This document shows positions 26,206 to 34,763 of a DNA stretch of 64,000 nucleotides, piece by piece. The notes under the pieces are model-generated. The model saw only the letters and a list, made by a program, of their open reading frames with translations. It was not told where the DNA came from and made no database searches. The stretch spans positions 3,673,501-3,737,500 of the forward strand of contig NZ_CP080442.1 of the NCBI RefSeq assembly GCF_019597925.1, given 5' to 3'. This stretch comes from [Clostridium] scindens (GTDB lineage: Bacteria; Bacillota; Clostridia; Lachnospirales; Lachnospiraceae). The translations under genes and the position numbers were made by a program. The number at the start of each line of letters is the position of its first letter. The stretch's first letter is position 1.

Positions 26206-26226
26206 TATGTTATGGTATATAACATA
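26206..26226 (+). promoter_or_regulatory. Inverted repeat in the YeiH/LysR divergent region
   Basis: TATGTTA (26206-26212) and TAACATA (26220-26226) form a 7-bp inverted repeat with a 7-bp gap, 34 bp before the LysR start. Its T-rich/A-rich arms fit the size of a LysR-family binding site. The identification as the operator is inference. Confidence 0.45.
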
Positions 26227-26259
26227 AAGGATTCTACCATTCTATTGAAAGGAGACGTC

Positions 26260-27144
26260 ATGCTAGACAACCGTACCATTACATTTTTAACTGTATGCAA
26301 GGAAATGAACTATACCCGTGCTGCCGAGAAGCTTAATATCTCCCAGCCTGCCGTATCCCAGCACATCCAGTATATGGAGGACTATTATGGAGTCAGGCTT
26401 TTTCGCTTCATCGGCAAAAAGCTGATCCTAACAGACGCAGGAAGGCTGCTGCAGCGTTCCCTTACAGCCCTCCATAATAACGAGATCTACCTGAAGGAGC
26501 AGCTGTCCTTCATCAACGATAAGAAACAGACGCTGCGGTTCGGCGCTACGCTGACGGTAGGCGATTTTATGATTGCAAGGCCTCTGTCAGACTTTCTCGC
26601 CAAACATAAGGGCGCTGATATCTCCGTCACTGCGGCAAACACAAAAGAACTGCTGCAGAAGTTAGATTCCGGGGAAATCGACTTTGCCATCTTGGAGGGG
26701 GATTACCCCAAGACCCTTTATAACCATCAGCCTTATATTATTGATAACTTTATTCCCATCTGTGGGAAAAAATATCCGTTTGCCGCACCGCCTGCCCGGC
26801 TGTCCGATCTGATTGGCGAGCGCCTGATCCTGCGCGAATCCGGCTCCGGCACCAGGATGATCCTGGAACACATGCTGATAGAAAATGGCATTAGCCTGGA
26901 GGATTTCTCCAATGTAATCACCATCGGGAATATGAGCGCTATCAAGGATATGGTCATTGCCGGCTGCGGCATTACCTTCCTTTATGAAACCGCTGTGCAA
27001 AAGGAACTGCGTTCAGGAATAATAAAGAAGCTGGACTTGTCTGACTGCCGCATCCAGCACGAGATTTCAATCGTCTGGAAAAAGGATAATCTGTTCGAAG
27101 ACTCGTTCAAAGAACTTTTTGAAGATTTATTCCAAATTTGTTAA
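26260..27144 (+). CDS. LysR family transcriptional regulator
   Basis: 294 residues: N-terminal winged helix-turn-helix (FLTVCKEMNYTRAAEKLNIS then QPAVSQHIQYME) and a two-lobed effector-binding domain from about residue 90. GGAGA lies five bases before the ATG at 26260, while the frame is open 16 codons further up. The divergent YeiH gene is its likely target. In family members of this type (CysL/YeiE) sulfur metabolites or related oxyanions are ligands; that is only a suggestion here. Confidence 0.9.
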   Translation: MLDNRTITFLTVCKEMNYTRAAEKLNISQPAVSQHIQYMEDYYGVRLFRFIGKKLILTDAGRLLQRSLTALHNNEIYLKEQLSFINDKKQTLRFGATLTVGDFMIARPLSDFLAKHKGADISVTAANTKELLQKLDSGEIDFAILEGDYPKTLYNHQPYIIDNFIPICGKKYPFAAPPARLSDLIGERLILRESGSGTRMILEHMLIENGISLEDFSNVITIGNMSAIKDMVIAGCGITFLYETAVQKELRSGIIKKLDLSDCRIQHEISIVWKKDNLFEDSFKELFEDLFQIC

Positions 27145-27247
27145 CAAATAGTTCTCATTTTCATCACGGTTTTATCACATTTTCCTCCTATACTAATAAT
27201 TGTTCAGAAGAACAACACTTAAAAATCTTTTTCATAACTTTTTCCTC

Positions 27248-27282
27248 AGGACTGCACTCCTCCCAAATTGCAGTCCTTTTTA
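27248..27282 (+). terminator. Terminator after the LysR gene
   Basis: Stem AGGACTGCA (27248-27256) with TGCAGTCCT (27269-27277), followed by five T residues on the plus strand. Confidence 0.8.
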
Positions 27283-27306
27283 ATTGCCAAAAACACTGCT
27301 TAAAAA

Positions 27307-27357
27307 GGCAGCAATCCCGCTTTCATTCAAGAACGGGATTGCTGCCTGTGTTTTTTT
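27307..27357. terminator. Terminator between LysR and the arabinose operon
   Basis: A perfect 13-bp stem (27307-27319 with 27334-27346) with T runs on the plus side and A runs before it that work as a U tract on the minus side. It sits 15 bp past the stop of the last arabinose-operon gene, so it ends that operon, with a second stop for LysR read-through. Confidence 0.85.
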
Positions 27358-27360
27358 ATA

Positions 27361-28848
27361 CTAGCCCCATGGATTCTCCGTAGGGTATCTTACGCCTTTT
27401 GGCTGGTTGTATCCGATCTCTTCTAATGGAACTCCGATATACTTGTACACTTCGTACAATGCCTTCCCATAGTTTCCGAAAGCCACTGCGCCGTGGTGGG
27501 GATAGTTGCCTTCGATCAGCACGTGGCGATAGAATCTTCCCATCTCAGGAATGGCAAATACACCGATAGATCCAAAAGATCTTGTTGCCACCGGAAGAAT
27601 CTCTCCCTGGGCGATATAGCCGCGCAGCACGTTGTCTGCCGTGCTCTGCAGACGGAAGAATGTGATATCTCCAGGAGCGATGTCTCCCTCCAGCGTCCCC
27701 TGCGTTACTTCTTCCGGAAGGGTCCTTGCCATAATCTTCTGGTACTTCATCTCGCAGGATGCCAGTTTGCCGGATGCGGTGTTGCCGCAGTGGAAGGCCA
27801 TGAAGGTATCCTTGTGGGTATAGTCGAACGTTCCGCCAATTTCGGCAGCATACATATCAGCAGGTACAGAGTTGTTGATGTCCAGAAGCGTCACCGCGTC
27901 CTGGCTTACAACGGTACCAATGAACTCGCTCAGCGCGCCGTAGATATCAACCTCGCAGGATACCGGGATTCCCTGTGCTGCCAGGCGGCTGTTCACATAG
28001 CAGGGAACGAAGCCAAACTGGGTCTGGAATGCTGGCCAGCATTTTCCGGCGATAGTCACATATTTCCGGTATCCTCTGTGCTCCTCGATCCAGTCTTTTA
28101 ATGTAAGCTCATACTGTGCAAGTTTGGATAGAATCTCAGGCTTCTTATTTCCTGCCCCCAGTTCCTCTTCCATTTCCTTTACGACAGCAGGAATTCTTTC
28201 ATCTCCCTCATGCTGATTGAATGCCTCGAAAAGATCCAGTTCTGAATTTTCTTCAATCTCTACGCCCAGGTTATAAAGCTGCTTGATCGGCGCGTTGCAT
28301 GCCAGGAAGTTTAGCGGCCTTGGGCCGAAGCTGATGATCTTTAAGTTATTAAGGCCTTCTACCGCGCGGGCGATCGGAAGGAAGTCGTGGATCATATCCG
28401 CGCATTCCTCGGCCGTCCCAACCGGATACTCCGGAATATAGGCCTTAATATTGCGCAGTTTCAGGTTGTAGCTGGCATTGAGCATCCCGCAGTATGCGTC
28501 GCCACGGCCGTCCAGCAGATTGTCGCCGCTTTCCTCAGCGGCAGCCATGAACATCTTTGGCCCGTCAAAATGTTTTGCGAGCAGAGTCTCGGATATCTCC
28601 GGTCCAAAATTGCCAAGGTATACGCACAGCGCATTGCATCCGGCCTTCTTGATGTCTTGAAGCGCCTGCACCATATGGATCTCGCTCTCTACGATGCAGA
28701 CCGGGCATTCATAGATATCCGCCTCGCCATATTTTGCCTTGTATGCGTCTGCCAACGCCTTCCTTCTATTGACAGAGAGGCTCTCTGGGAAGCAGTCTCT
28801 GCTGACAGCAACGATTCCTACTTTGATTTCAGGTATGTTCATCATCAT
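27361..28848 (-). CDS. L-fucose/L-arabinose isomerase family protein
   Basis: A 495-residue ketol isomerase-like protein, last gene of the arabinose operon. It is not a copy of the araA product in the same operon. The N-terminal half resembles L-fucose isomerase (KVGIVAVSRDCFPESLSVNR), and the C-terminal part has EVDIYGALSEFIGTVV, with the acid typical of these active sites, and TFDYTHKDTFMAFHCGN. The frame is open 37 codons further, but AAGGAG before 28848 decides the start. Likely converts another pentose or 6-deoxyhexose to its ketose; the substrate is unknown. Confidence 0.8.
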   Translation of the reverse strand: MMMNIPEIKVGIVAVSRDCFPESLSVNRRKALADAYKAKYGEADIYECPVCIVESEIHMVQALQDIKKAGCNALCVYLGNFGPEISETLLAKHFDGPKMFMAAAEESGDNLLDGRGDAYCGMLNASYNLKLRNIKAYIPEYPVGTAEECADMIHDFLPIARAVEGLNNLKIISFGPRPLNFLACNAPIKQLYNLGVEIEENSELDLFEAFNQHEGDERIPAVVKEMEEELGAGNKKPEILSKLAQYELTLKDWIEEHRGYRKYVTIAGKCWPAFQTQFGFVPCYVNSRLAAQGIPVSCEVDIYGALSEFIGTVVSQDAVTLLDINNSVPADMYAAEIGGTFDYTHKDTFMAFHCGNTASGKLASCEMKYQKIMARTLPEEVTQGTLEGDIAPGDITFFRLQSTADNVLRGYIAQGEILPVATRSFGSIGVFAIPEMGRFYRHVLIEGNYPHHGAVAFGNYGKALYEVYKYIGVPLEEIGYNQPKGVRYPTENPWG

Positions 28849-28873
28849 ATTCTTCTCCTTTATATTTTCATTT

Positions 28874-29575
28874 TTACTTTCCTGGCTGCCCATAATATGC
28901 ATTTGCGCCATGTTTCCTGTAATAGTGCTTATCCTGCAGTTCCTGCGGCGCGGGGACATTCTTTGGATTGATCATCTCGCAGCGGGCTGCCATCTTGGCC
29001 ACCTCTTCCAGAACCACCGCGTTATGTACCGCTTCATGGGCATCTTTCCCCCAGGTAAACGGTCCATGGTTCTTGCACAGCACTGCCGGCGTGGCAATAG
29101 AGTCCAGCCCCTGCCGTTCGAATTCATCGGCGATCAGCACGCCTGTATTCCTCTCATACGCCTCATCGATCTCTTCCTTGGTGAGATTCCTTACGCAAGG
29201 AACCTCTCCGTACAGATAGTCCGCATGGGTCGTGCCATAGCACGGAATCCCCCTTCCTGCCTGCGCCCAGCTGGTTGCCCAGGAAGAGTGGGTATGTACG
29301 ATTCCTCCCACATTCGGGAAACGGTTATAGAGCACTACGTGAGTAGCGGTATCCGAGGAAGGGTTATAATCTCCTTCCACTTTATTTCCGTCAAGGCCTA
29401 CTACTACCATATCCTCAGGCCTTAGCTTATCATAGTCTACGCCGCTTGGCTTGATGACGAACAGGCCTTTCTCTCTGTCAATGCCGCTGACGTTGCCCCA
29501 GGTAAATGTGACCAGACCATACTTAGGAAGAAGCATATTGGCTTCGTATACTTCTTTTTTTAATTCTTCTAACAT
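28874..29575 (-). CDS. araD: L-ribulose-5-phosphate 4-epimerase
   Basis: Converts L-ribulose-5-phosphate to D-xylulose-5-phosphate, linking arabinose to the pentose phosphate pathway. The 233 residues have the class II aldolase fold: GNVSGIDREKGLFVIKPSGV (N-terminal phosphate site), zinc histidines in HTHSSWATSWAQ and a later histidine in HEAVHNAVVLEEVA. Length and sequence match bacterial AraD. Third gene of the operon, 21 bp after araB. Confidence 0.95.
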   Translation of the reverse strand: MLEELKKEVYEANMLLPKYGLVTFTWGNVSGIDREKGLFVIKPSGVDYDKLRPEDMVVVGLDGNKVEGDYNPSSDTATHVVLYNRFPNVGGIVHTHSSWATSWAQAGRGIPCYGTTHADYLYGEVPCVRNLTKEEIDEAYERNTGVLIADEFERQGLDSIATPAVLCKNHGPFTWGKDAHEAVHNAVVLEEVAKMAARCEMINPKNVPAPQELQDKHYYRKHGANAYYGQPGK

Positions 29576-29596
29576 CTTACTTCCGACTCCTTTTTC

Positions 29597-31192
29597 TTAG
29601 ATCAGGTGATCTACTGCTGACTGCTCGATTGCAATTCCTTTTTTGTATCTCTCGATAAAGACCTCGAATCCTTCTACATCCTTCGCGTCCGGATCCATGC
29701 TGGTGCCCGTGCTGCCTGCGAATACCTTTCCTGACAGGTAATCTTGAAGGCTCTCTTTCTCTTCCTTATGAATCATATAAGACGCAAGGAGTGCCATTCC
29801 CCATGGGCCGCCTTCCCCGGCTGTCTCCATAACGGATACTGGTGCGTTGATCGCTGCTGCCAATATCTTCTGTCCTACCCCTTTGGTCTTGAACAGTCCG
29901 CCGTGCCCCAGCATCGTGTCAATCTCCACGTGCTCTTCCTTTAGCAGAATATCCATGCCAACCTTCAGCGCCCCGAGGGCAGTAAACAGGTTCGCCCTCA
30001 TGAAGTTGGCCAGGTTGAAGCTGCTCTTTGGAGATCTGACAAACAATGGTCTTCCTTCCATGACCCCAGTCATATTTTCTCCGGAGAGATAGCCGTAAGA
30101 CAATAATCCGCCGCAGTCGGCATCGCCTTCCAGCGCTTTGTTATACAGAGTTCCAAACAGCTGGTTCATGTCTACTTTCATGCCGAAGCTTTCTGCGAAT
30201 TCCCGGAAGATTCCCACCCAGGCGTTCAGATCTGACGTACAGTTGTTGGCATGCGCCATAGCAACCTGGCTTCCGTCAGGGGTAGTTACAAGATCAATCT
30301 CTGGATGTACTTTCTTCAATTCTTTCTCCAGGACTACCATTGCAAACACAGATGTTCCTGCTGACACATTGCCGGTACGCTTGGCCACGCTGTTGGTTGC
30401 GGCCATACCCGTACCTGCGTCTCCTTCCGGCGGCGCCACAGGAATTCCGGCCTTGAGGCTTTTGCTGTCATCAAGAAGGCGCGCGCCTTCTTCCGTCAGA
30501 TTACCGGCAGCCTCTCCCGCAGCCAGGACCTTCGGGAGGATATCTTTTAATTTCCATGGATAGTTCTTATCTGAAACCAGCGTATCGAAATTGTCCATCA
30601 TTGACGCATCATAATCTTTGGCTTTCACGTCAATCGGGAACATTCCGGAGGCATCTCCAATGCCGATGACCTTTTCTCCAGTCAGCCTCCAATGAATATA
30701 TCCGGCGAGCGTGGTGATATACGCCACATCCTTGACATGCTCCTCGTCATTTAAAATTGCCTGATACAGATGGGCGATGCTCCATCTCTGAGGGATATTG
30801 TACTGGAACAGTTCCGTCAGTGCTTCGGCCGCAGGGCCTGTGGTGCTGTTTCTCCAGGTACGGAACGGTACCAGCAGGTTTCCTTCTTTGTCAAATGCCA
30901 TATAGCCATGCATCATCGCGCTAAATCCCATGGCTCCTACTTTCTTAAGTGTCACGCCGTATTTTTCCTTTACATTTGCCGCCAGATTCTGGTAACTGTC
31001 CTTTAATCCTTCCCAGATATCATCCAGCGTGTATGTCCAGATTCCGTCGTCCAGGCGGTTCTCCCATTCATGGTCTCCCACCGCGATCGGGTTATGGTCT
31101 TCATCGATCAGGACTGCCTTAATGCGGGTAGAGCCAAGTTCGATTCCCAGAACTGCCCTGCCATTTTCAATCATCTCTTTTACATTACTCAT
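29597..31192 (-). CDS. araB: L-ribulokinase-like FGGY carbohydrate kinase
   Basis: Phosphorylates L-ribulose at the 5 position. 531 residues; the first FGGY domain starts with the phosphate loop VLGIELGSTRIKAVLIDED, the catalytic aspartate region is in PEGDAGTGMAATNSVAKRTG, and the second domain has MLGHGGLFKTKGVGQKILAA. It is distant from E. coli AraB, but its place between araA and araD makes ribulokinase the natural reading. AAGGAGA precedes the ATG at 31192; the frame is open 21 codons further into the araA end. Confidence 0.9.
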   Translation of the reverse strand: MSNVKEMIENGRAVLGIELGSTRIKAVLIDEDHNPIAVGDHEWENRLDDGIWTYTLDDIWEGLKDSYQNLAANVKEKYGVTLKKVGAMGFSAMMHGYMAFDKEGNLLVPFRTWRNSTTGPAAEALTELFQYNIPQRWSIAHLYQAILNDEEHVKDVAYITTLAGYIHWRLTGEKVIGIGDASGMFPIDVKAKDYDASMMDNFDTLVSDKNYPWKLKDILPKVLAAGEAAGNLTEEGARLLDDSKSLKAGIPVAPPEGDAGTGMAATNSVAKRTGNVSAGTSVFAMVVLEKELKKVHPEIDLVTTPDGSQVAMAHANNCTSDLNAWVGIFREFAESFGMKVDMNQLFGTLYNKALEGDADCGGLLSYGYLSGENMTGVMEGRPLFVRSPKSSFNLANFMRANLFTALGALKVGMDILLKEEHVEIDTMLGHGGLFKTKGVGQKILAAAINAPVSVMETAGEGGPWGMALLASYMIHKEEKESLQDYLSGKVFAGSTGTSMDPDAKDVEGFEVFIERYKKGIAIEQSAVDHLI

Positions 31193-31227
31193 ACAGATTC
31201 TCCTTCCGGCTTGCTTCTGCCTGTTAT

Positions 31228-32727
31228 CTATTTCCGATATGCAACGCTGTTCCACAGCAGTTCATTCTTAAACTGGCGGATGGTGGTATCCTTATCGATG
31301 TATACCGCCTCGATTCCCATGCTTGCCGCCCAGTCTCCCATCTGCTGCGCGCTTAGGTCATAAGAAAATGCGGTGTGGTGCGCTCCGCCTGCCAGAATCC
31401 AGGCCTCAGCCCCTGTCTGAAGGTTCGGCTTAGGCGTCCAAAATGCCGTTGCCACCGGAAGTTTCGGCATCGGCTTCTCCGTCTTCTTGCAGTCTACTTC
31501 ATTGATGATCAAGCGGAACCTGTCCCCCAGGTCAATCAAAGAGGTAGCGATTGCCGGGCCTTCCTTCGCCGTAAATACAAGTCTTGCCGGGTCTTCCCGG
31601 TCACCCATGGACAGCGGCTGCTCTTTGATGCTGATCTTGCCGTCCGCAATGGATGGGCAGACTTCCAGCATATGGGCCTGAAGAATCCCTTCCTTGCCCG
31701 GCACCAGGTTGTATGTATAATCTTCCATGAAGGATGTTCCTTTGGCGTCCTTCATTCCAGCTGTCATAATCTTCATAAGGCGTACCATGGCTGCGGTCTT
31801 CCAGTCGCCTTCCCCTCCGAATCCGTATCCCTTCTCCATGAGTCTCTGGATTGCCAGGCCCGGAAGCTGCTTTAAAGTGCCCAGATCCCCGAAATGGGTT
31901 ACGATTGCCTGATAATTCTTTTCAGCAAGGAACCGTTCGAATCCAATCTCGATCCCGGCCTGCACCGCTACATGCTCCCGGAATTCCTTCTCATCACGGC
32001 CTTCCAGCAGAATCTCATACTTGTCATAATATTCTTCCACCAATACGTCGATATCGCCTTTGGATACTTCTTCCACTGCCGCGGCGATCTCATTTACCGG
32101 ATAAGCGTCTACTTCCCAGCCGAACTTGATCTGGGCCTCTACCTTATCGCCTTCTGTTACCGCGACGTTTCTCATGTTATCTGCGATCCGCATTACACGG
32201 ATATGGCTGCTTTCTATGACGCCTACCGCCGTTCTCATCCAGGAGCCAATCTTCTCCTGCACATCAGCGTCTGCCCAATATCCCATTACCACCTTTCTTT
32301 CCATCCCAAGGCGGCTGAAAATATGACCGTACTCCCGGTCTCCGTGAGCGGCCTGATTCTCATTCATAAAGTCCATATCGATCGTGTCATACGGAATCTC
32401 CCGGTTAAACTGGGTATGCAGATGCAAAAGAGGCTTTCTGTACTCCTGTAATCCCAGAATCCATGACTTTGCGGGGGAAAATGTGTGCATCCATGTAATC
32501 ACGCCTGCGCAGTTTTCATCCATGTTGGCTTCATTAAAGGTCTTTCTGATTAATTCGTTAGTAATCAAGGTCGGCTTCCATACCACCTCATACGGAAGAT
32601 TGCCGGACGCGTTCAACTCCTCGACAATCTTCTGTGAATGTTCTGCAACATGAGCCAGGCACTCATCTCCATACAAATCCTGTGATCCGGTACAGAACCA
32701 AAACTGATAATTCTTTGTCTCTAACAT
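31228..32727 (-). CDS. araA: L-arabinose isomerase
   Basis: Converts L-arabinose to L-ribulose using Mn2+. 499 residues, close to the family's 500. Diagnostic segments are FWFCTGSQDLYGDE at the start, GVITWMHTFSPAKSWI, GYGFGGEGDWKTAAMVR with an active-site glutamate, and the final GAHHTAFSYDL. The open frame extends 38 codons further, but AAGGAGA just before the ATG at 32727 fixes the start. First gene of the operon. Confidence 0.97.
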   Translation of the reverse strand: MLETKNYQFWFCTGSQDLYGDECLAHVAEHSQKIVEELNASGNLPYEVVWKPTLITNELIRKTFNEANMDENCAGVITWMHTFSPAKSWILGLQEYRKPLLHLHTQFNREIPYDTIDMDFMNENQAAHGDREYGHIFSRLGMERKVVMGYWADADVQEKIGSWMRTAVGVIESSHIRVMRIADNMRNVAVTEGDKVEAQIKFGWEVDAYPVNEIAAAVEEVSKGDIDVLVEEYYDKYEILLEGRDEKEFREHVAVQAGIEIGFERFLAEKNYQAIVTHFGDLGTLKQLPGLAIQRLMEKGYGFGGEGDWKTAAMVRLMKIMTAGMKDAKGTSFMEDYTYNLVPGKEGILQAHMLEVCPSIADGKISIKEQPLSMGDREDPARLVFTAKEGPAIATSLIDLGDRFRLIINEVDCKKTEKPMPKLPVATAFWTPKPNLQTGAEAWILAGGAHHTAFSYDLSAQQMGDWAASMGIEAVYIDKDTTIRQFKNELLWNSVAYRK

Positions 32728-32784
32728 CTTATCTTCTCCTTCTTTCATAAACTGTTTCAAACGGGCAACTTTAACTTTGCTTCT

Positions 32785-32814
32785 ATTATAAGAAATCACG
32801 CTTTTTCTATTCAA
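32785..32814 (-). promoter_or_regulatory. Promoter of the araA operon
   Basis: On the minus strand TTGAAT (32809-32814) and TATAAT (32785-32790) are 18 bp apart, 58 bp before the araA start. Confidence 0.6.
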
Positions 32815-32938
32815 TTTCATAACTCTGCCATTTCCGGCCATAAGTTACCTAATCCGACCGAAATCCAATTGCATTTCTTCCTTGATGCGATTACAATTGA
32901 AGTACCAGAAACGCTATGCCAGAAAGGAGGAATCTATA

Positions 32939-33982
32939 TTGAATCTCGCCGAATTGTGCCACCTTATCACATCGCCGCAGATTAAATCGCTGCCGCCAGA
33001 CCACAGGCTGGGCGCCCGCCTGGTCTGCCCGGAATATTCCAAGTCGGTTCAGGAAGTAAAATCCTATCCGCTGCTTCGCGAAGAGCGTCTCTTCGCCTTG
33101 TGCTGGGACATTACTCCAGAGCCGTTGATACACGCTACGATGTATCCGTCGCCTGAGCCTTTCTGTTACCACTGTTCCTTCTTATCCGGCGAGATGACCC
33201 AGCTTCATACCCACGACTACATCGAGCTTGCCTATGTGGTAGAAGGAGAATTCCGCCAGAGAATCCTGGGCAATGACATCGTTTTTCGCAAAGGAGAACT
33301 CTGTCTTATCGACAAGAACTGCCTGCACCAGGACTATCTGCTTAAGGAGCCTGCCACCATACTTTTTCTCGGGATTGCAAACGATATGTTTTCTGAGATC
33401 ATGGATGAGAACATTACGACCCAGAAGATCATCTCCTTTTTGCAGTCTGCTTTATTAAAGCAGAAAGACTTGCAGCAGTATCTTCACTTCAAGCCAGGGA
33501 CTGGCGCTTCTAAGGAGATGGAAGACTGCCTGTGTCTGCTGCTTGACGAACTAAGAAACGGCGCCACTGGCTCCCGCTATATCTGCAAGGGCCTGCTGCT
33601 TCGCATCTTCCGGATTATGAGTTCCAAATATGAGTTCTCCCTTTCCAGAGAGCAGAGGAAGACCATGAACTGGATTATCTTCGAAGAAGTCTCCGAATAT
33701 ATCCAGCAGAATTATAAAGACGTGATCATCCAGGATCTGGTAGATGTCTTTCATTTCCAGGAGGATTACTTTAACCGTCTGATCAAGAGCAAGACCGGCC
33801 TGACCTACTCCGCCTATGTCCAGCAGATACGGCTTGAACGTGCGGAACGGCTCCTTCTTACTACGCCAAAAAGCATAGAAGAGATCGCAGAGAATGTCGG
33901 CTATCATAATAAGGGATATTTTTATAAGATCTTCCAGGAAAAATATGGGATGACGCCCTCCAGGTATCGGAAGCAGGCGTAG
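32939..33982 (+). CDS. AraC family transcriptional regulator
   Basis: 347 residues: a cupin-type sensing domain (HDYIELAYVVEGEFRQRILG, about residues 92-115) and a C-terminal pair of helix-turn-helix motifs ending NVGYHNKGYFYKIFQEKYGM. It is divergent from araA and most likely controls the operon in response to arabinose. I place the start at the TTG at 32939 because AAAGGAGG ends eight bases before it. The ATG 19 codons upstream (32882) has no recognisable ribosome binding site. Confidence 0.87.
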   Translation: MNLAELCHLITSPQIKSLPPDHRLGARLVCPEYSKSVQEVKSYPLLREERLFALCWDITPEPLIHATMYPSPEPFCYHCSFLSGEMTQLHTHDYIELAYVVEGEFRQRILGNDIVFRKGELCLIDKNCLHQDYLLKEPATILFLGIANDMFSEIMDENITTQKIISFLQSALLKQKDLQQYLHFKPGTGASKEMEDCLCLLLDELRNGATGSRYICKGLLLRIFRIMSSKYEFSLSREQRKTMNWIIFEEVSEYIQQNYKDVIIQDLVDVFHFQEDYFNRLIKSKTGLTYSAYVQQIRLERAERLLLTTPKSIEEIAENVGYHNKGYFYKIFQEKYGMTPSRYRKQA

Positions 33983-33987
33983 AACCA

Positions 33988-34026
33988 AAAAGAGAGCAGC
34001 CGCACTATCGTGCTACTGCCCTCTTT
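33988..34026 (+). terminator. Terminator after the AraC-type regulator
   Basis: An imperfect hairpin (arms AAAGAGAGCAG.CGCAC and GTGCTACTGCCCTCTTT) followed by TTTT on the plus strand, just past the regulator stop. Confidence 0.65.
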
Positions 34027-34034
34027 TCATCTGA

Positions 34035-34487
34035 TTATCTTATTTCCCCGGGTTCCTGGCCACCGGCAGGATCTGGCTTCTCGTCCAGCAATTGCCGAAT
34101 CAATTCCGGACTTTCCTCCGTCCAGTCCGCGATCTCCTCCACAGACATTCCCTTGTGATATTTTTTTATTGCCAGTTCCCTTAATTTATTACGCGCTCCT
34201 TCTTCTCGTCCTTCTTTTCTTCCTTCTTCCTTTCCTTCTTCCCTTTCATAATATTTCTCTTCCCAAGCCTGCATATACTTCACCCCGACTTCCTCGCTGA
34301 GCCTCACCTTACGCACCCGCCTATGGATCCGTTTGATCCGCTGGCTGTCCGTGCTTGCCGCCCTCTCATCCGTGGTTTCCTCCAGATAATGCAGGAACTC
34401 TGCCAGTTCCCGGGGCACCTCGTCGAACAGGAAGCGGCTGGTAAGGTTCAGTTCTTCCAATGGTATTAAGTTTTGTTTTTTGTCCAT
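34035..34487 (-). pseudogene. Rpn-family nuclease/putative transposase, internally deleted remnant
   Basis: A 150-codon intact frame that looks like the two ends of a PD-(D/E)XK Rpn-type protein joined together. Residues 1-24 (LIPLEELNLTSRFLFDEV) match the family's N-terminus. From residue 25 (PRELAEFLHYLEETTDERAA) it reads as the region near the end, followed by the usual Glu/Lys/Arg/Gly tail. Full members are about 300 residues with the nuclease motifs in the missing middle. With those motifs gone it cannot be an active nuclease. The comparison is from memory of the family. Confidence 0.7.
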
Positions 34488-34717
34488 AGGTTTCTCCTTT
34501 CATCTTATCACAAGCAAAAGTCTCTTAACAGATAAAAAGTCAAAAAATCACACGCAAGCGCATCCCTCCTGACGTCATTGGATTGAAATCATAACATTGG
34601 ATTAATCGGCGATCTGCCATAGAATAAAAAAGAATGTCTGATTTGATGTTATGCTAGCATATTTCCGCAAATATTACAAGACCCGGCAAGTCGGATAGCC
34701 TTCCGGCCGCATTAAAA

Positions 34718-34751
34718 ATTGCGTAACAGATATAGCAATCCGTTACGCAAT
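34718..34751 (-). terminator. Terminator after the amidohydrolase gene
   Basis: A 10-bp stem (34718-34727 with 34742-34751), with a run of five T residues on the minus strand beyond it. The rest of the 34488-34763 gap shows nothing further I can support. Confidence 0.75.
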
Positions 34752-34763
34752 AAACCTTGCCTT

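Noticed and set aside
27200..27215. An SOS box (TTGTTC-AGAA-GAACAA)
   Set aside because: The clostridial/Bacillus LexA site has GAAC before GTTC; here the half-sites are in the opposite order and no repair gene follows.
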